Positions 35,280 to 44,058 of a DNA stretch of 59,582 nucleotides are shown here, in pieces. The translations under genes were made by a program, and so were the position numbers. Source of the DNA: Candidatus Tepidiaquacella proteinivora (GTDB lineage: Bacteria; Bacteroidota; Ignavibacteria; Tepidaquicellales; Tepidaquicellaceae); NCBI GenBank assembly GCA_013348845.1, contig CP054675.1, forward strand, positions 810,419-870,000. The letters are read 5' to 3'. Within the stretch, counting starts at the first letter, position 1; each line of letters opens with the position of its first letter. Under the pieces are notes generated by a model. The model saw only the letters and a list, made by a program, of their open reading frames with translations. It did not search any database and was not told where the DNA came from.

Positions 35280-36659
35280 TTATTGCCCTTTCATCAAAAG
35301 AATAACAATAATTGTATTTAGCATAATTTTTAGATCCAGCGAAATACTCATATTTTCAATATAATAAAAATCATATTGCAATTTAATTCTCACATCATCT
35401 AAAGTAGAATCATATTTATGTTTAATTTGAGCCCAACCAGTTATACCAGGTTTGACACATAACCTTCTCTTATAATATGGTATTTCCTTATTAAGGTTCT
35501 CAACAAAAAAAGGTCTTTCTGGTCGGGGCCCTACAATACTCATATCATTTTTTAGAACATTTATAAATTGTGGAAATTCATCAAATCTTACTCTTCTTAA
35601 AATTCTACCTATTTTAGTAATTCTTGTATCATCTTTATCAGCCCAGCGAGGTCCCGTAGATTCAGAGCCAACATACATAGTCCTGAACTTAATAATTTTA
35701 AACATTTTACCATTTCTTCCAACTCGAATTTGAGTGTAAAAAACTGGACCTTTTGATGTTAATTTTATCATTACTGCTGTAAGAATAAATAATGGAATAG
35801 ATAAAATCAAAATTGTTACAGACATTACTATATCTATTATCCTTTTAATTAATCTTATTCTAAAGGTCATTATCTCCGGCATAACATCAATCAAAGGTAA
35901 ACCCCTTACTTGTTGTGATTTTGCCATACCACTAATGATGTCATATATATCAGGTATTATTTTCAGCCCTATATTCAAACCTGTTGTTCTATTTATTATT
36001 TCAAACATAACCTCACTTTTTGCAGGAGCGGATGAAACAATAATTTCCTGTATATTATTTTCTTGAATGATATTTTTTAATTCTGATAGTGAACCAAGTA
36101 CAGGCTCATCGGTAGTTTCATCATCCATTGAAACAAATCCAATAAATTTGAATCCCTGTTCGGGATGTTTCATTATTAACTTTTTAAGACTGATAGACTT
36201 TTCATTAATTCCAATAATAATAGTATTCCTTAGACCAATACCCTTTCTTAAAAGATTTCTTTGCATTCCACGGATAAGCAATCTGCCAGATGAGATTAGG
36301 AAGATTAGTAATCCCCAATAAATGAATATTAAGAAACGAGATACTGCTCTGTCATCCCGAATTATATCATCAAGAAAAATTATAAAAAAAAGGATAAAGG
36401 TTCCAATAGTAATAGACTTGAATACAGAATATAATTCATCAAATCTTGATCTAAGAAACCAATATTGATACAAACCCGATATACTAAATATAATAAGCCA
36501 ATAAAAATAAATTACAATTAAGGGTGGAAGAAAAGATGGTGATTTAATTAACATAAACCACCCTGACTCTATTCTTATATAAAAATAAATTAAATAGGTT
36601 AGTATTATTGCAATACTATCTGAAATCAGAAGTAATAATATTTGCTTTCTTTTGGACAA
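35280..36659 (-). CDS. Undecaprenyl-phosphate sugar phosphotransferase (WbaP/WcaJ family)
   Basis: This 459-residue initiating phosphoglycosyltransferase puts the first sugar-1-phosphate on undecaprenyl phosphate for surface polysaccharide. It has four N-terminal helices, a CoA-binding-like Rossmann domain (residues 140-250), then the re-entrant helix and the catalytic domain: GPVFYTQIRVGRNGKMF, IIKFRTM, VRFDEFPQFINVLKNDMSIVGPRP (with the Asp-Glu dyad) and KPGITGWAQI. All active-site segments are present, unlike the neighbouring fusion. The start is TTG. It follows the transaldolase gene by 8 bases. Confidence 0.94.
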   Translation of the reverse strand: MSKRKQILLLLISDSIAIILTYLIYFYIRIESGWFMLIKSPSFLPPLIVIYFYWLIIFSISGLYQYWFLRSRFDELYSVFKSITIGTFILFFIIFLDDIIRDDRAVSRFLIFIYWGLLIFLISSGRLLIRGMQRNLLRKGIGLRNTIIIGINEKSISLKKLIMKHPEQGFKFIGFVSMDDETTDEPVLGSLSELKNIIQENNIQEIIVSSAPAKSEVMFEIINRTTGLNIGLKIIPDIYDIISGMAKSQQVRGLPLIDVMPEIMTFRIRLIKRIIDIVMSVTILILSIPLFILTAVMIKLTSKGPVFYTQIRVGRNGKMFKIIKFRTMYVGSESTGPRWADKDDTRITKIGRILRRVRFDEFPQFINVLKNDMSIVGPRPERPFFVENLNKEIPYYKRRLCVKPGITGWAQIKHKYDSTLDDVRIKLQYDFYYIENMSISLDLKIMLNTIIVILLMKGQ

Positions 36660-36667
36660 AATTTTTA

Positions 36668-37399
36668 TTACATAATTTTATATCCTAAAGACTTTGCATC
36701 ATTATAAAACATTTTTACAGTATCAAGTGATAATTCATTTAAATCTTTATTTAACAAAGGAAGTTTCTTTAATATATCATTAGTTATTGTTATTATATCG
36801 CAGCCACAATTTACCGCTTGAATTAAGTTTAATAACTCTCTTGAACTCGCCCAGAGTAATTCTGCATTTGAATTTTCTTTGATAATTTTTCTTGCCTCTA
36901 TCATATATGGGACAGGGTCTCTTCCTGTATCTGCAATTCTACCAGCAAAAATTGAAATTATGGTTTTTGCTTTTTCATTTAATGCTGGCAGTATTTTCCT
37001 AACTTGTTCAACAGTAAGAACTGCAGTTATATTTAAAGATATTCCGTCTTCAGATAATCTCTTAATTAATTCAAATGATAATTCTCCACTTGTATTCGTG
37101 ATCGGTATCTTGACAAAAACATTTTTTCCCCAAGAATTTAAAATCCTTGCTTCCTTTTCCATAGTATCAAAATCATCTGAAAAGACTTCAAACGAAATTG
37201 GTAAATCAGTTATACACTTCAATAACTCTTTAGCAAAATTAACATAATCAGAAACTCCATCCTTTTTCATAAGGGTGGGGTTTGTGGTAAAGCCTTTAAT
37301 AAATCCCTCTTTATACAATCGCAACATCTCATTAATATTTGCACCATCAGCAAATATTTTAATATTAAGTTTTTCTAAAAATTCTTTATAGTTATTCAT
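36668..37399 (-). CDS. Transaldolase-family protein in a heptose biosynthesis cluster
   Basis: This 243-residue TIM-barrel protein is of the short transaldolase/fructose-6-phosphate aldolase family. It has IFADGANINEM, TTNPTLMKK, the Schiff-base lysine in VFVKIPITNTSG, and SLNITAVLTVEQV. It overlaps gmhB by 4 bases and lies directly downstream of gmhA, hddA and hddC. Transaldolase makes sedoheptulose 7-phosphate, the precursor used by GmhA, so a dedicated supply role is likely. Alternatives are a true F6P aldolase or a housekeeping transaldolase. Confidence 0.88.
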   Translation of the reverse strand: MNNYKEFLEKLNIKIFADGANINEMLRLYKEGFIKGFTTNPTLMKKDGVSDYVNFAKELLKCITDLPISFEVFSDDFDTMEKEARILNSWGKNVFVKIPITNTSGELSFELIKRLSEDGISLNITAVLTVEQVRKILPALNEKAKTIISIFAGRIADTGRDPVPYMIEARKIIKENSNAELLWASSRELLNLIQAVNCGCDIITITNDILKKLPLLNKDLNELSLDTVKMFYNDAKSLGYKIM

Positions 37400-37968
37400 A
37401 AATAATTTAGAATTATTTTTATTGCTTCATTAATATTAACTGCAAAGAAGTCTGGATCATTTCCTTTCTCTAAATTAAATAATCCTGATTTGATAAAAAT
37501 AGTTTTAAGTTTTGCATTTTTACCACATTTAATATCAGTATCTCTATCACCGATAAACCAGGATTCATTTTTATTTATATTATATTTCTTTACAGCATCT
37601 TCAACAAATAATGTGCCTGGTTTTCTACATTCACAGTTGATATTATATCCATCAACAATACCCTGAGGATGATGTAAGCAGTAATAGTATTCATTAATAT
37701 TAACTCCATTGCTTTCCATAATTTCTCTAAATTTTTCACAAACAGAATTTAATTTTTCATAAGATATTTTGCCTTTTGCAAAATCAGGTTGATTTGAAAT
37801 TACAAACAATAAAAAACCATTCTTTAATAATTCTTTTAGACTTTCATATACTCCATTTATAATTTCTATTTCTTCAATAGAATGAGGGGGTGTATATTCT
37901 TTAAATTCATTCCTGTAAATTAATTTATTTAAAACACCATCTCTATCTAAAAATACTGCTTTATTCAT
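37396..37968 (-). CDS. gmhB: D-glycero-D-manno-heptose 1,7-bisphosphate 7-phosphatase
   Basis: This 190-residue HAD phosphatase removes the 7-phosphate from heptose bisphosphate. The HAD nucleophile motif is FLDRDGVLNKL at residues 6-16, motif II is VISNQ, and the zinc-binding segment specific to GmhB is CLHHPQGIVDGYNINCECRKPG-like (near residues 98-119). The metal-binding WFIGDRDTDIKCG follows. It sits between gmhA and the transaldolase in the heptose operon. Confidence 0.93.
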   Translation of the reverse strand: MNKAVFLDRDGVLNKLIYRNEFKEYTPPHSIEEIEIINGVYESLKELLKNGFLLFVISNQPDFAKGKISYEKLNSVCEKFREIMESNGVNINEYYYCLHHPQGIVDGYNINCECRKPGTLFVEDAVKKYNINKNESWFIGDRDTDIKCGKNAKLKTIFIKSGLFNLEKGNDPDFFAVNINEAIKIILNYL

Positions 37969-37980
37969 CTTAAAAAATAA

Positions 37981-38580
37981 TTATTTTACTGATTCCCATT
38001 TCATATCATATTGTTGAATATCAGGATGTGATACTATTAAATGCCAAACAATAGCTTGGAATGCTTCTGTATGAGGTGTAATAGATTTCTCATTAACAGT
38101 AGGAATAATAACGCATGCATCTGCTTCACTATTTGTGAAACCACCATCTCTGCCTACAATTCCTATTACTTTTGCTTTAATTGTTTTAGCATATTTTATA
38201 GCTTCGACCAGATTTACACTAACTTTTTTTTCTAAATTTCCTCCCCCAACAGAAAGAATAAATAAACAATCTTTTTCATTAAAATTGCTAATTTTTAACC
38301 AGTCTACAAACACCGATTCCCATCCATTATCATTTATTCTGGCGGTTAACTCAGATACATTATCAACAGGTGTATATGATTCGATACCAGCGATTTTTCT
38401 AAAATCATTAACAGCATGAGATGCATTAGCAGCACTACCACCAACTCCAAGAATAAATAACCTCCCTTTCAAATTCTTCAGATCTTTAACTATCTTAATT
38501 ACCTTTTCAATACTAGCTTTGTCTATTTTTTCAATAACTTTCTTAGCCTCATCAAAATATTTTTCTATAAAATTATTCAT
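37981..38580 (-). CDS. gmhA: Phosphoheptose isomerase
   Basis: This 199-residue SIS-domain protein is predicted to convert sedoheptulose 7-phosphate to D-glycero-D-manno-heptose 7-phosphate. It has LFILGVGGSAANASHAVNDF, FILSVGGGNLEKKVS and the late TPHTEAFQAIVWHLI helix that supplies catalytic residues in GmhA. The pathway context (hddA, hddC and gmhB adjacent) makes GmhA far more likely than another SIS isomerase. It is 1 base from hddC. Confidence 0.9.
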   Translation of the reverse strand: MNNFIEKYFDEAKKVIEKIDKASIEKVIKIVKDLKNLKGRLFILGVGGSAANASHAVNDFRKIAGIESYTPVDNVSELTARINDNGWESVFVDWLKISNFNEKDCLFILSVGGGNLEKKVSVNLVEAIKYAKTIKAKVIGIVGRDGGFTNSEADACVIIPTVNEKSITPHTEAFQAIVWHLIVSHPDIQQYDMKWESVK

Positions 38581-38581
38581 A

Positions 38582-39295
38582 TTATGTGTGAATTTTATTT
38601 TTAAAAAGATTTAACATTTCCTCTAAACCTTTTTTAGAACCTATCTCATAAAACCTGCTATTCACCTCATAAGCTAATAATTCATCTTCCTTTAATAAAT
38701 ATTTATAAACTTCTTCTAAATCAAAATTCTTTTGATTTATAAAAGGATTAAAAGCATCTTTACTTAAAATACCTAAGCCATAATCAATATAATTCATTTC
38801 AGGTTTGTTTACAGATTTGTTATATTCAATTATTTTACCATTTCTGTATATTACATTACTTCTATCATACAAGTTATCATTTTTGAAAATAGTCATCAAT
38901 CCTAATTTATTTTGCTTTTCATAAAAGGACGATATTTCTTTGAAATTAATATCAAGATATGAATCGCCATATATAACAAAAAAATTCTGATCCAGGTATT
39001 TTAATGCATTTAATATACATCCTCCGGTTCCTAAGGGAACAGGAAAATCATAAGAATAAAAGATTTCAAAATTTCTAAAAAATGAATTTTCACCTTTTAT
39101 ATATTCTTCAATCTTTTCTCCAAGAACACCTAAACAAAGCACTACTTTGTTAATTCCATTTTTTTTAAATATTTCAAATTGCCGATAAATAAATGGTTTT
39201 CCTGATATATCAATCAATGATTTAGGAATAGTATGAGTTATGGGGTATAACCTTGTTGCTTTTCCACCAGCAATAACACAAATCTGCTTGATCAT
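38582..39295 (-). CDS. hddC: Nucleotidyltransferase, probable D-glycero-D-manno-heptose 1-phosphate guanylyltransferase
   Basis: This 237-residue nucleotidyltransferase has the sugar-NTP signature VIAGGKATRLYPITHTIPKSL at the N-terminus, with IYGDSYLD as the metal-binding Asp segment. Next to hddA and gmhA it fits HddC, which makes GDP-heptose from heptose 1-phosphate and GTP. GTP specificity cannot be proved from sequence; ADP-type enzymes (HldE) are fused to a kinase, which is not the case here. It begins 2 bases downstream of hddA. Confidence 0.87.
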   Translation of the reverse strand: MIKQICVIAGGKATRLYPITHTIPKSLIDISGKPFIYRQFEIFKKNGINKVVLCLGVLGEKIEEYIKGENSFFRNFEIFYSYDFPVPLGTGGCILNALKYLDQNFFVIYGDSYLDINFKEISSFYEKQNKLGLMTIFKNDNLYDRSNVIYRNGKIIEYNKSVNKPEMNYIDYGLGILSKDAFNPFINQKNFDLEEVYKYLLKEDELLAYEVNSRFYEIGSKKGLEEMLNLFKNKIHT

Positions 39296-39297
39296 AA

Positions 39298-40281
39298 TTA
39301 ATCACTAAAAATTTTTTTTGCACCTTCCTTCTCAAAGGTAAACCAAGTTGGTTTTAAATTTAATTTTTCCATAGCTTCAAGAAATCTGATTTTATTTTGC
39401 GGGCAATAAAACAATAAAAAACCACCCCCACCAGCACCTACGACTTTACCTCCAATAGCGCCATTTTTCAAAGCTACATCATAAATTTCATCTATTGAAT
39501 CATCTGATATTTTATTAGATAAACCCTTCTTTACCTTCCAATGTTCATTCAGTAATTCTCCGAACTCATCAAGTTTTCCATTTTCAAATATTTTCTTAGT
39601 GTAAAAACCTATTTCCTTAATTCTGTGTAATCTCTCAATAATCTGTGCATCATTCTCCTTAACCTTTTCATTCTGTTCCTTTAATACATTACTTGCAAAT
39701 CTGTTTTTATTAAGATAAAATAAAAAAAGATTATTTTGTAATTCCATCAAAGCACCATCACTTATATTAACAGGTTCTATATTTACTGTCCCATCCTTAT
39801 TAAAATAGTATCCATTAAAACCTCCATAAGCAGCAACATATTGATCTTGTTTCCCTATTGGTTCTTTTAATATATCAATTTCAATATAACATGCTGTTTC
39901 TGCAAGTTTGCTTAATGATACATAATCTCTTTTATATGCAAATAATGCATTTAATAATGCAACCGTAAAAGTAGAAGATGTTCCTAATCCGCAATTTGAT
40001 GGAACATCAGCCATTGAAACAAGTTCTATATGCTTGTTGATTGAAAAATACTTTAAAGCTTCTCTGAAAATATTATGCTCAATAGCCTCAATACTATCAA
40101 CAATTTCGGTTTTTGAATATGAGAGTCTGATCGATGACTCAAACCTTTTATTAAGAAGAATATAAACGAATTTATTGATTGCAGTAGCCATAAGAAAACC
40201 ACCAAATCGTGAATAATATGAAGCAAGATCCGTTCCTCCTCCTCCCAACGAAATTCTAACCGGTGCTCTCGATATAATCAT
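39298..40281 (-). CDS. hddA: GHMP kinase, D-glycero-D-manno-heptose 7-phosphate kinase
   Basis: This 327-residue GHMP-superfamily kinase starts IISRAPVRISLGGGGTDLASYY, the HddA hallmark, has the ATP-binding loop VPSNCGLGTSSTFTVALLN and ends with the C-terminal GGKVVGAGGGGFLLFYC. It phosphorylates heptose 7-phosphate at C1 in the GDP-heptose pathway. A Shine-Dalgarno-like GGAG lies 8 bases before the ATG. The start overlaps the upstream epimerase stop by 4 bases. Confidence 0.93.
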   Translation of the reverse strand: MIISRAPVRISLGGGGTDLASYYSRFGGFLMATAINKFVYILLNKRFESSIRLSYSKTEIVDSIEAIEHNIFREALKYFSINKHIELVSMADVPSNCGLGTSSTFTVALLNALFAYKRDYVSLSKLAETACYIEIDILKEPIGKQDQYVAAYGGFNGYYFNKDGTVNIEPVNISDGALMELQNNLFLFYLNKNRFASNVLKEQNEKVKENDAQIIERLHRIKEIGFYTKKIFENGKLDEFGELLNEHWKVKKGLSNKISDDSIDEIYDVALKNGAIGGKVVGAGGGGFLLFYCPQNKIRFLEAMEKLNLKPTWFTFEKEGAKKIFSD

Positions 40282-41255
40282 TTTGTTTCTCCTTCGAAAA
40301 AAGATTTATTTCTTAATGCTTCTTGATAGATAGAATTTATTGAAATTTCTATAGCTTTTTTTGAGTCATATTTATTTTTCCAACCAAGATTGCGAATTTT
40401 TTTTGAATTCAACCTCACTATTGGCACATCTCCTTTCCATCCTCTATCACCACCAGTGAATATATATTCAACATTAATTAAATTTGTAATATTCACTGCT
40501 ATATCGGCTATTTCTTTGACGGTAATATAATCTTCAGTTGCAACGTTGAAATAATTATAGCCTTTCAGATAATTTAATTCTATTAATCTCATAGCAGAAA
40601 TTACATCATCTACATATATGTAAGATTTACTTTGTGAACCATTACCTAAAATTTCAAGTTTTGTGTTATCTCTTAATAATTTTTTAACGAAATCATAACC
40701 TACACCATGTGTTTGATTAGGCCCAACAACATTAGCAAATCTAAAAACTGATGCATTAAAATCAAACATATGACAGTATGAACAAATCAAAGATTCACAT
40801 GCAAGTTTGCTTGCGCCATACGTCGATATTGGTAACATTGGGGAATAATCTTCATCAGTTTCCTTATAACCTGTATCACCATAAACACCACTTCCAGAAG
40901 CGTAAAGAATATTCCTGATTGAATTAATTCTCATTGCTTCAACAACATTATTAGTTAAATATGTTCCTTCCCAAAAATCAATGTCCGGTTGTTGCATTGC
41001 TTTTGCAATATCAGGATTAGAAGCAAAATGATAAATAACATCAAAACCTTTCATAGCTTCAGATAATTTTTCAAAATCTTTAACATCTGCTCTGACAATA
41101 TCAAGATTTTTATTATTTTCAACCTCCCTTAAATGGAACATTTTACCTGATGAAAAATTATCATAAATTCTGACAAGATTATCATTTTTTAATAACTCCT
41201 TAACCAAATGACTACCTATAAAACCAGCCCCACCTACAATAAAGTATTTCTTCAT
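40278..41255 (-). CDS. NAD-dependent nucleotide-sugar epimerase/dehydratase
   Basis: This 325-residue extended SDR has the Rossmann motif YFIVGGAGFIGSHL, a Ser in YASGSGVYGD and the catalytic pair in STYGASKLACE. I choose ATG 41255: the Rossmann strand begins at once, and AAGGAG lies 10 bases upstream; an in-frame TTG at 41279 would add eight residues that overlap the GT2 gene. Directly upstream of hddA, it may modify GDP-heptose (for example C4 or C6 chemistry as in 6-deoxyheptose pathways) or act on UDP-hexose; sequence alone does not tell. Confidence 0.85.
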   Translation of the reverse strand: MKKYFIVGGAGFIGSHLVKELLKNDNLVRIYDNFSSGKMFHLREVENNKNLDIVRADVKDFEKLSEAMKGFDVIYHFASNPDIAKAMQQPDIDFWEGTYLTNNVVEAMRINSIRNILYASGSGVYGDTGYKETDEDYSPMLPISTYGASKLACESLICSYCHMFDFNASVFRFANVVGPNQTHGVGYDFVKKLLRDNTKLEILGNGSQSKSYIYVDDVISAMRLIELNYLKGYNYFNVATEDYITVKEIADIAVNITNLINVEYIFTGGDRGWKGDVPIVRLNSKKIRNLGWKNKYDSKKAIEISINSIYQEALRNKSFFEGETK

Positions 41256-41256
41256 A

Positions 41257-42084
41257 TTAAAAAATTCTCCTTTTAGCAAAATACATAAAAGTTTGAAGCC
41301 TTTTCCTTAAAAAGAATGGAGCAAATGAATAAATGTATTGTAAAGTATTAACAAACCGAGCTTTACGATAATTCGGGTAACAATCTTTATATTCCCTTAT
41401 TAATTTAATAATAGCTTTCGATTGTGCCCTTTGATATATAAATGATTTATTTTGGCCTGCGGACATATAACATGTAAAATATTCCTGAAAATTATATAAT
41501 TTACCAATCAACCCAATTCGCAAGAAAAAATCCCAATCTTCAGCAAAATGACAATCTTTATACAAACCAATTTTTACAGCTGACTCTTTTCTAAACATAA
41601 CAGTAGGATGTGTAAAAGGGCATGCAAAAAGTATATTTGCTCTAATTTCTTCATCACTTTCTTTCCTTAAAAATTTAAAAACTGCTTCACCTTTTGAATT
41701 TACCAAAATTATTCCCCCTCCACAAATCACATAATCCTTTTTGGTATCAAGAAACTCAACTTGATATTTTAACTTATCCTCAAAAATCCAGTAATCATCA
41801 TCATCAAGTCTTGCTATATATTTACCTTTTGAAACATTTATGCCAAAATTCAGATATTTACTAATACCAGGTCTATCATCTACCGGAATCCTATAGTAAT
41901 GAATTCTTGAATCCATTTTTTCATAATTTCTCATTAACTCTTCAGTAGAATCCACGGAAACATCATCCACAACAATCAACTCCCAATCTTTAAATGATTG
42001 ATTTAGTACACTTTTAACAGCTCTATCCAACATCTGAGCTCTATTGCAAGTAGGTAAAACTATACTAACTGTTGGGTCAATCAT
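41257..42084 (-). CDS. GT2-family glycosyltransferase
   Basis: This 275-residue inverting glycosyltransferase of GT-A fold has SIVLPTCNRAQMLDRAVKSV at the N-terminus, VVDDVSVDST, and the metal-binding run RLDDDDYW (residues 93-100). There are no membrane helices. It is the first gene of the minus-strand glycan operon, ending 1 base before the epimerase ATG. Donor and acceptor are unknown; heptose is a candidate donor from context. Confidence 0.87.
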   Translation of the reverse strand: MIDPTVSIVLPTCNRAQMLDRAVKSVLNQSFKDWELIVVDDVSVDSTEELMRNYEKMDSRIHYYRIPVDDRPGISKYLNFGINVSKGKYIARLDDDDYWIFEDKLKYQVEFLDTKKDYVICGGGIILVNSKGEAVFKFLRKESDEEIRANILFACPFTHPTVMFRKESAVKIGLYKDCHFAEDWDFFLRIGLIGKLYNFQEYFTCYMSAGQNKSFIYQRAQSKAIIKLIREYKDCYPNYRKARFVNTLQYIYSFAPFFLRKRLQTFMYFAKRRIF

Positions 42085-42342
42085 AAATATATTTAAAGTA
42101 AAAAATAATAAACATTAATATATTAATAATCAAAAAAAATTACAATTTACTAAATTAAAACATTAAAATCTTATAGAATGACTTTACATAATAGTTTTTT
42201 CTCCTGAAAACCCATTAATTTACTTCCTGAAATATCAAACTATATAATATCAAATAGTATTTAATAAAATGATAATGTTTATAAATTTAATGAATTGTTT
42301 AAGATAAACATATTTTATAAATTGCATATTTTAATAGATTAT
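42085..42342. other. Divergent intergenic region (258 bases)
   Basis: This is the longest gap in the window, lying between the glycan operon (minus) and proS (plus), and it must hold both promoters. It is about 80 % A+T. I find no perfect TAnnTTTG box on either strand, no tRNA or riboswitch-like fold, and no open frame worth calling; an in-frame TTG at 42295 would extend ProS by 16 non-conserved residues. Confidence 0.5.
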
Positions 42343-44058
42343 ATGCGACTATCAAAGTTCTTCATCCCGACTCTAAAAGAAAATCCTTCCGATGCTTTTT
42401 TCCCATCTCACATTTTGATGATTAGAGCTGGAATGATAAAGCAATTAACGGCAGGGGTTTATTCTTATTTACCGCTTGGGTTAATTGTTTTCAGAAAAAT
42501 AGAAAAAATAATACGCGAGGAGATGAATGCCATTGGTTGTAATGAATTCTTATTACCTGCTCTGTCTCCTAATGAATTATGGGAACAAACCGGAAGGTTA
42601 GATGCGTTCGGGGATATAATATTCAGAATTAAAAATAGAGATTTAATTCTTGCTCCTACACATGAAGAGGTTTTTGCAACAATTGCGAAGCCAAATTTAG
42701 TTTCTTACAAGGATTTACCTCAAATGTGGTATCAAATACAAACCAAATTTAGAAATGAGGCAAGACCAAAATCCGGGGTTTTAAGAGCAAGACAATTTAC
42801 AATGAAAGATGCATATTCATTTGACTTAGACTACAACGGTTTAGATGTTTCATATAAATTGCAGGAACAAGCATATAGAAAAATTTTTACAAGGTGTGGT
42901 TTAAAATTTTTCTCAGTAGAAGCCGCAAGTGGAACTATGGGTGGAAATGAATCAATGGAATTTATGGTAGAATCTGATGCTGGGGAAGACATTGTAGCGA
43001 TAAGTGAAGATGGGACTTATGCATCAAATATAGAAGTCGCAACTGCATATCCTGAAATAGTTGAGCGAAAGAATACTAATTTACCTTATGAAAAATTTCA
43101 TACTCCTAATGTTAAATCTATTGCAGAATTAGCAGACTTTTTAAAAATAAAGGATAAAAGCCGGCTGGCAAAATCAAGGGTATTTGTTATAGATAAGCAG
43201 AAAGAAAATCAGGAAAATGAGTATATATTAACTCTTGTATGCGGTGATGATGAAGTCAATGAATCAAAATTGGAGGCTATTTTAGGGACAAAAATAAGGC
43301 AAGGACATCCGGACGAACTCATAGAAATAACCGGTGCAGATGCTGGTTCCATTGGACCGATAGGTTTAAAAAGTAAAAATATAAAGATTATTGCCGATTT
43401 AAAACTAAAAGATTCCGACGAACTAATAAGTGGAGCAAATATTAATGATTATCACATTAAAAATATTGATTTAAAGAGAGATGTAAAAGATATAATTTAC
43501 AAAGATATAAGAGTAGTAAAAGAAAATGATTTAACTCTAAAAACAAAATCCAGAATTCGTATATCTAAAGCAATTGAAGTTGGTCATATATTTAAATTAG
43601 GTACAAAATATTCAGAATCATTAGGGGTAAAATACTTAGATAAAGACGGAAAAGAACAACTAATTGTAATGGGTAGTTATGGTATAGGGCTTGAAAGAAT
43701 TGCAGCTGCATTTATTGAACAAAATAATGATGATAAAGGAATTATCTGGGAAGGAGAAATAGCCCCATTCAAAGTACATCTCATCAGCCTGGAACAGGGA
43801 ATAATTTCAGAGACAAGCGACTTAATATATAATAATTTGAAAGAAAAAAATATTGATGTATTATACGATGATAGAAAAGATGTTAGAGCAGGTTTTAAAT
43901 TTAATGATGCTGATTTAATAGGAATTCCTTTACAAATTATAGTTGGGGAAAAATTCCTCAAAGATAAAAAAATCGAGATAAAAATAAGAAGAACGAATGA
44001 AAGGATTCTCGTTAATTATGATGATTTGATAAACAAGATTGTTGAATTAATAAGATGA
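42343..44058 (+). CDS. proS: Prolyl-tRNA synthetase (bacterial type with editing domain)
   Basis: About 571 residues. It is a class II synthetase of the bacterial type: motif 1 region AGMIKQLTAGVYSYLPLGL, motif 2 FRNEARPKSGVLRARQFTMKD-like, the inserted YbaK-type editing domain (about residues 220-390) and motif 3 GSYGIGLERIAAA. Homologues start MRLSKFFIPTLKE, which fits the ATG at 42343 rather than a TTG at 42295. It overlaps maf by 4 bases and heads a plus-strand operon. Confidence 0.96.
   Translation: MRLSKFFIPTLKENPSDAFFPSHILMIRAGMIKQLTAGVYSYLPLGLIVFRKIEKIIREEMNAIGCNEFLLPALSPNELWEQTGRLDAFGDIIFRIKNRDLILAPTHEEVFATIAKPNLVSYKDLPQMWYQIQTKFRNEARPKSGVLRARQFTMKDAYSFDLDYNGLDVSYKLQEQAYRKIFTRCGLKFFSVEAASGTMGGNESMEFMVESDAGEDIVAISEDGTYASNIEVATAYPEIVERKNTNLPYEKFHTPNVKSIAELADFLKIKDKSRLAKSRVFVIDKQKENQENEYILTLVCGDDEVNESKLEAILGTKIRQGHPDELIEITGADAGSIGPIGLKSKNIKIIADLKLKDSDELISGANINDYHIKNIDLKRDVKDIIYKDIRVVKENDLTLKTKSRIRISKAIEVGHIFKLGTKYSESLGVKYLDKDGKEQLIVMGSYGIGLERIAAAFIEQNNDDKGIIWEGEIAPFKVHLISLEQGIISETSDLIYNNLKEKNIDVLYDDRKDVRAGFKFNDADLIGIPLQIIVGEKFLKDKKIEIKIRRTNERILVNYDDLINKIVELIR

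Noticed and set aside
35280-36659. Possibility that the intact sugar transferase is also frameshifted, given the short neighbour gene spacing
   Set aside because: All family motifs follow in order in one frame to a normal C-terminus.
42295-42342. N-terminal extension of ProS from a TTG at 42295
   Set aside because: Prolyl-tRNA synthetases begin with the MRLSKFF-type sequence encoded from the ATG at 42343; the extra residues show no conservation.
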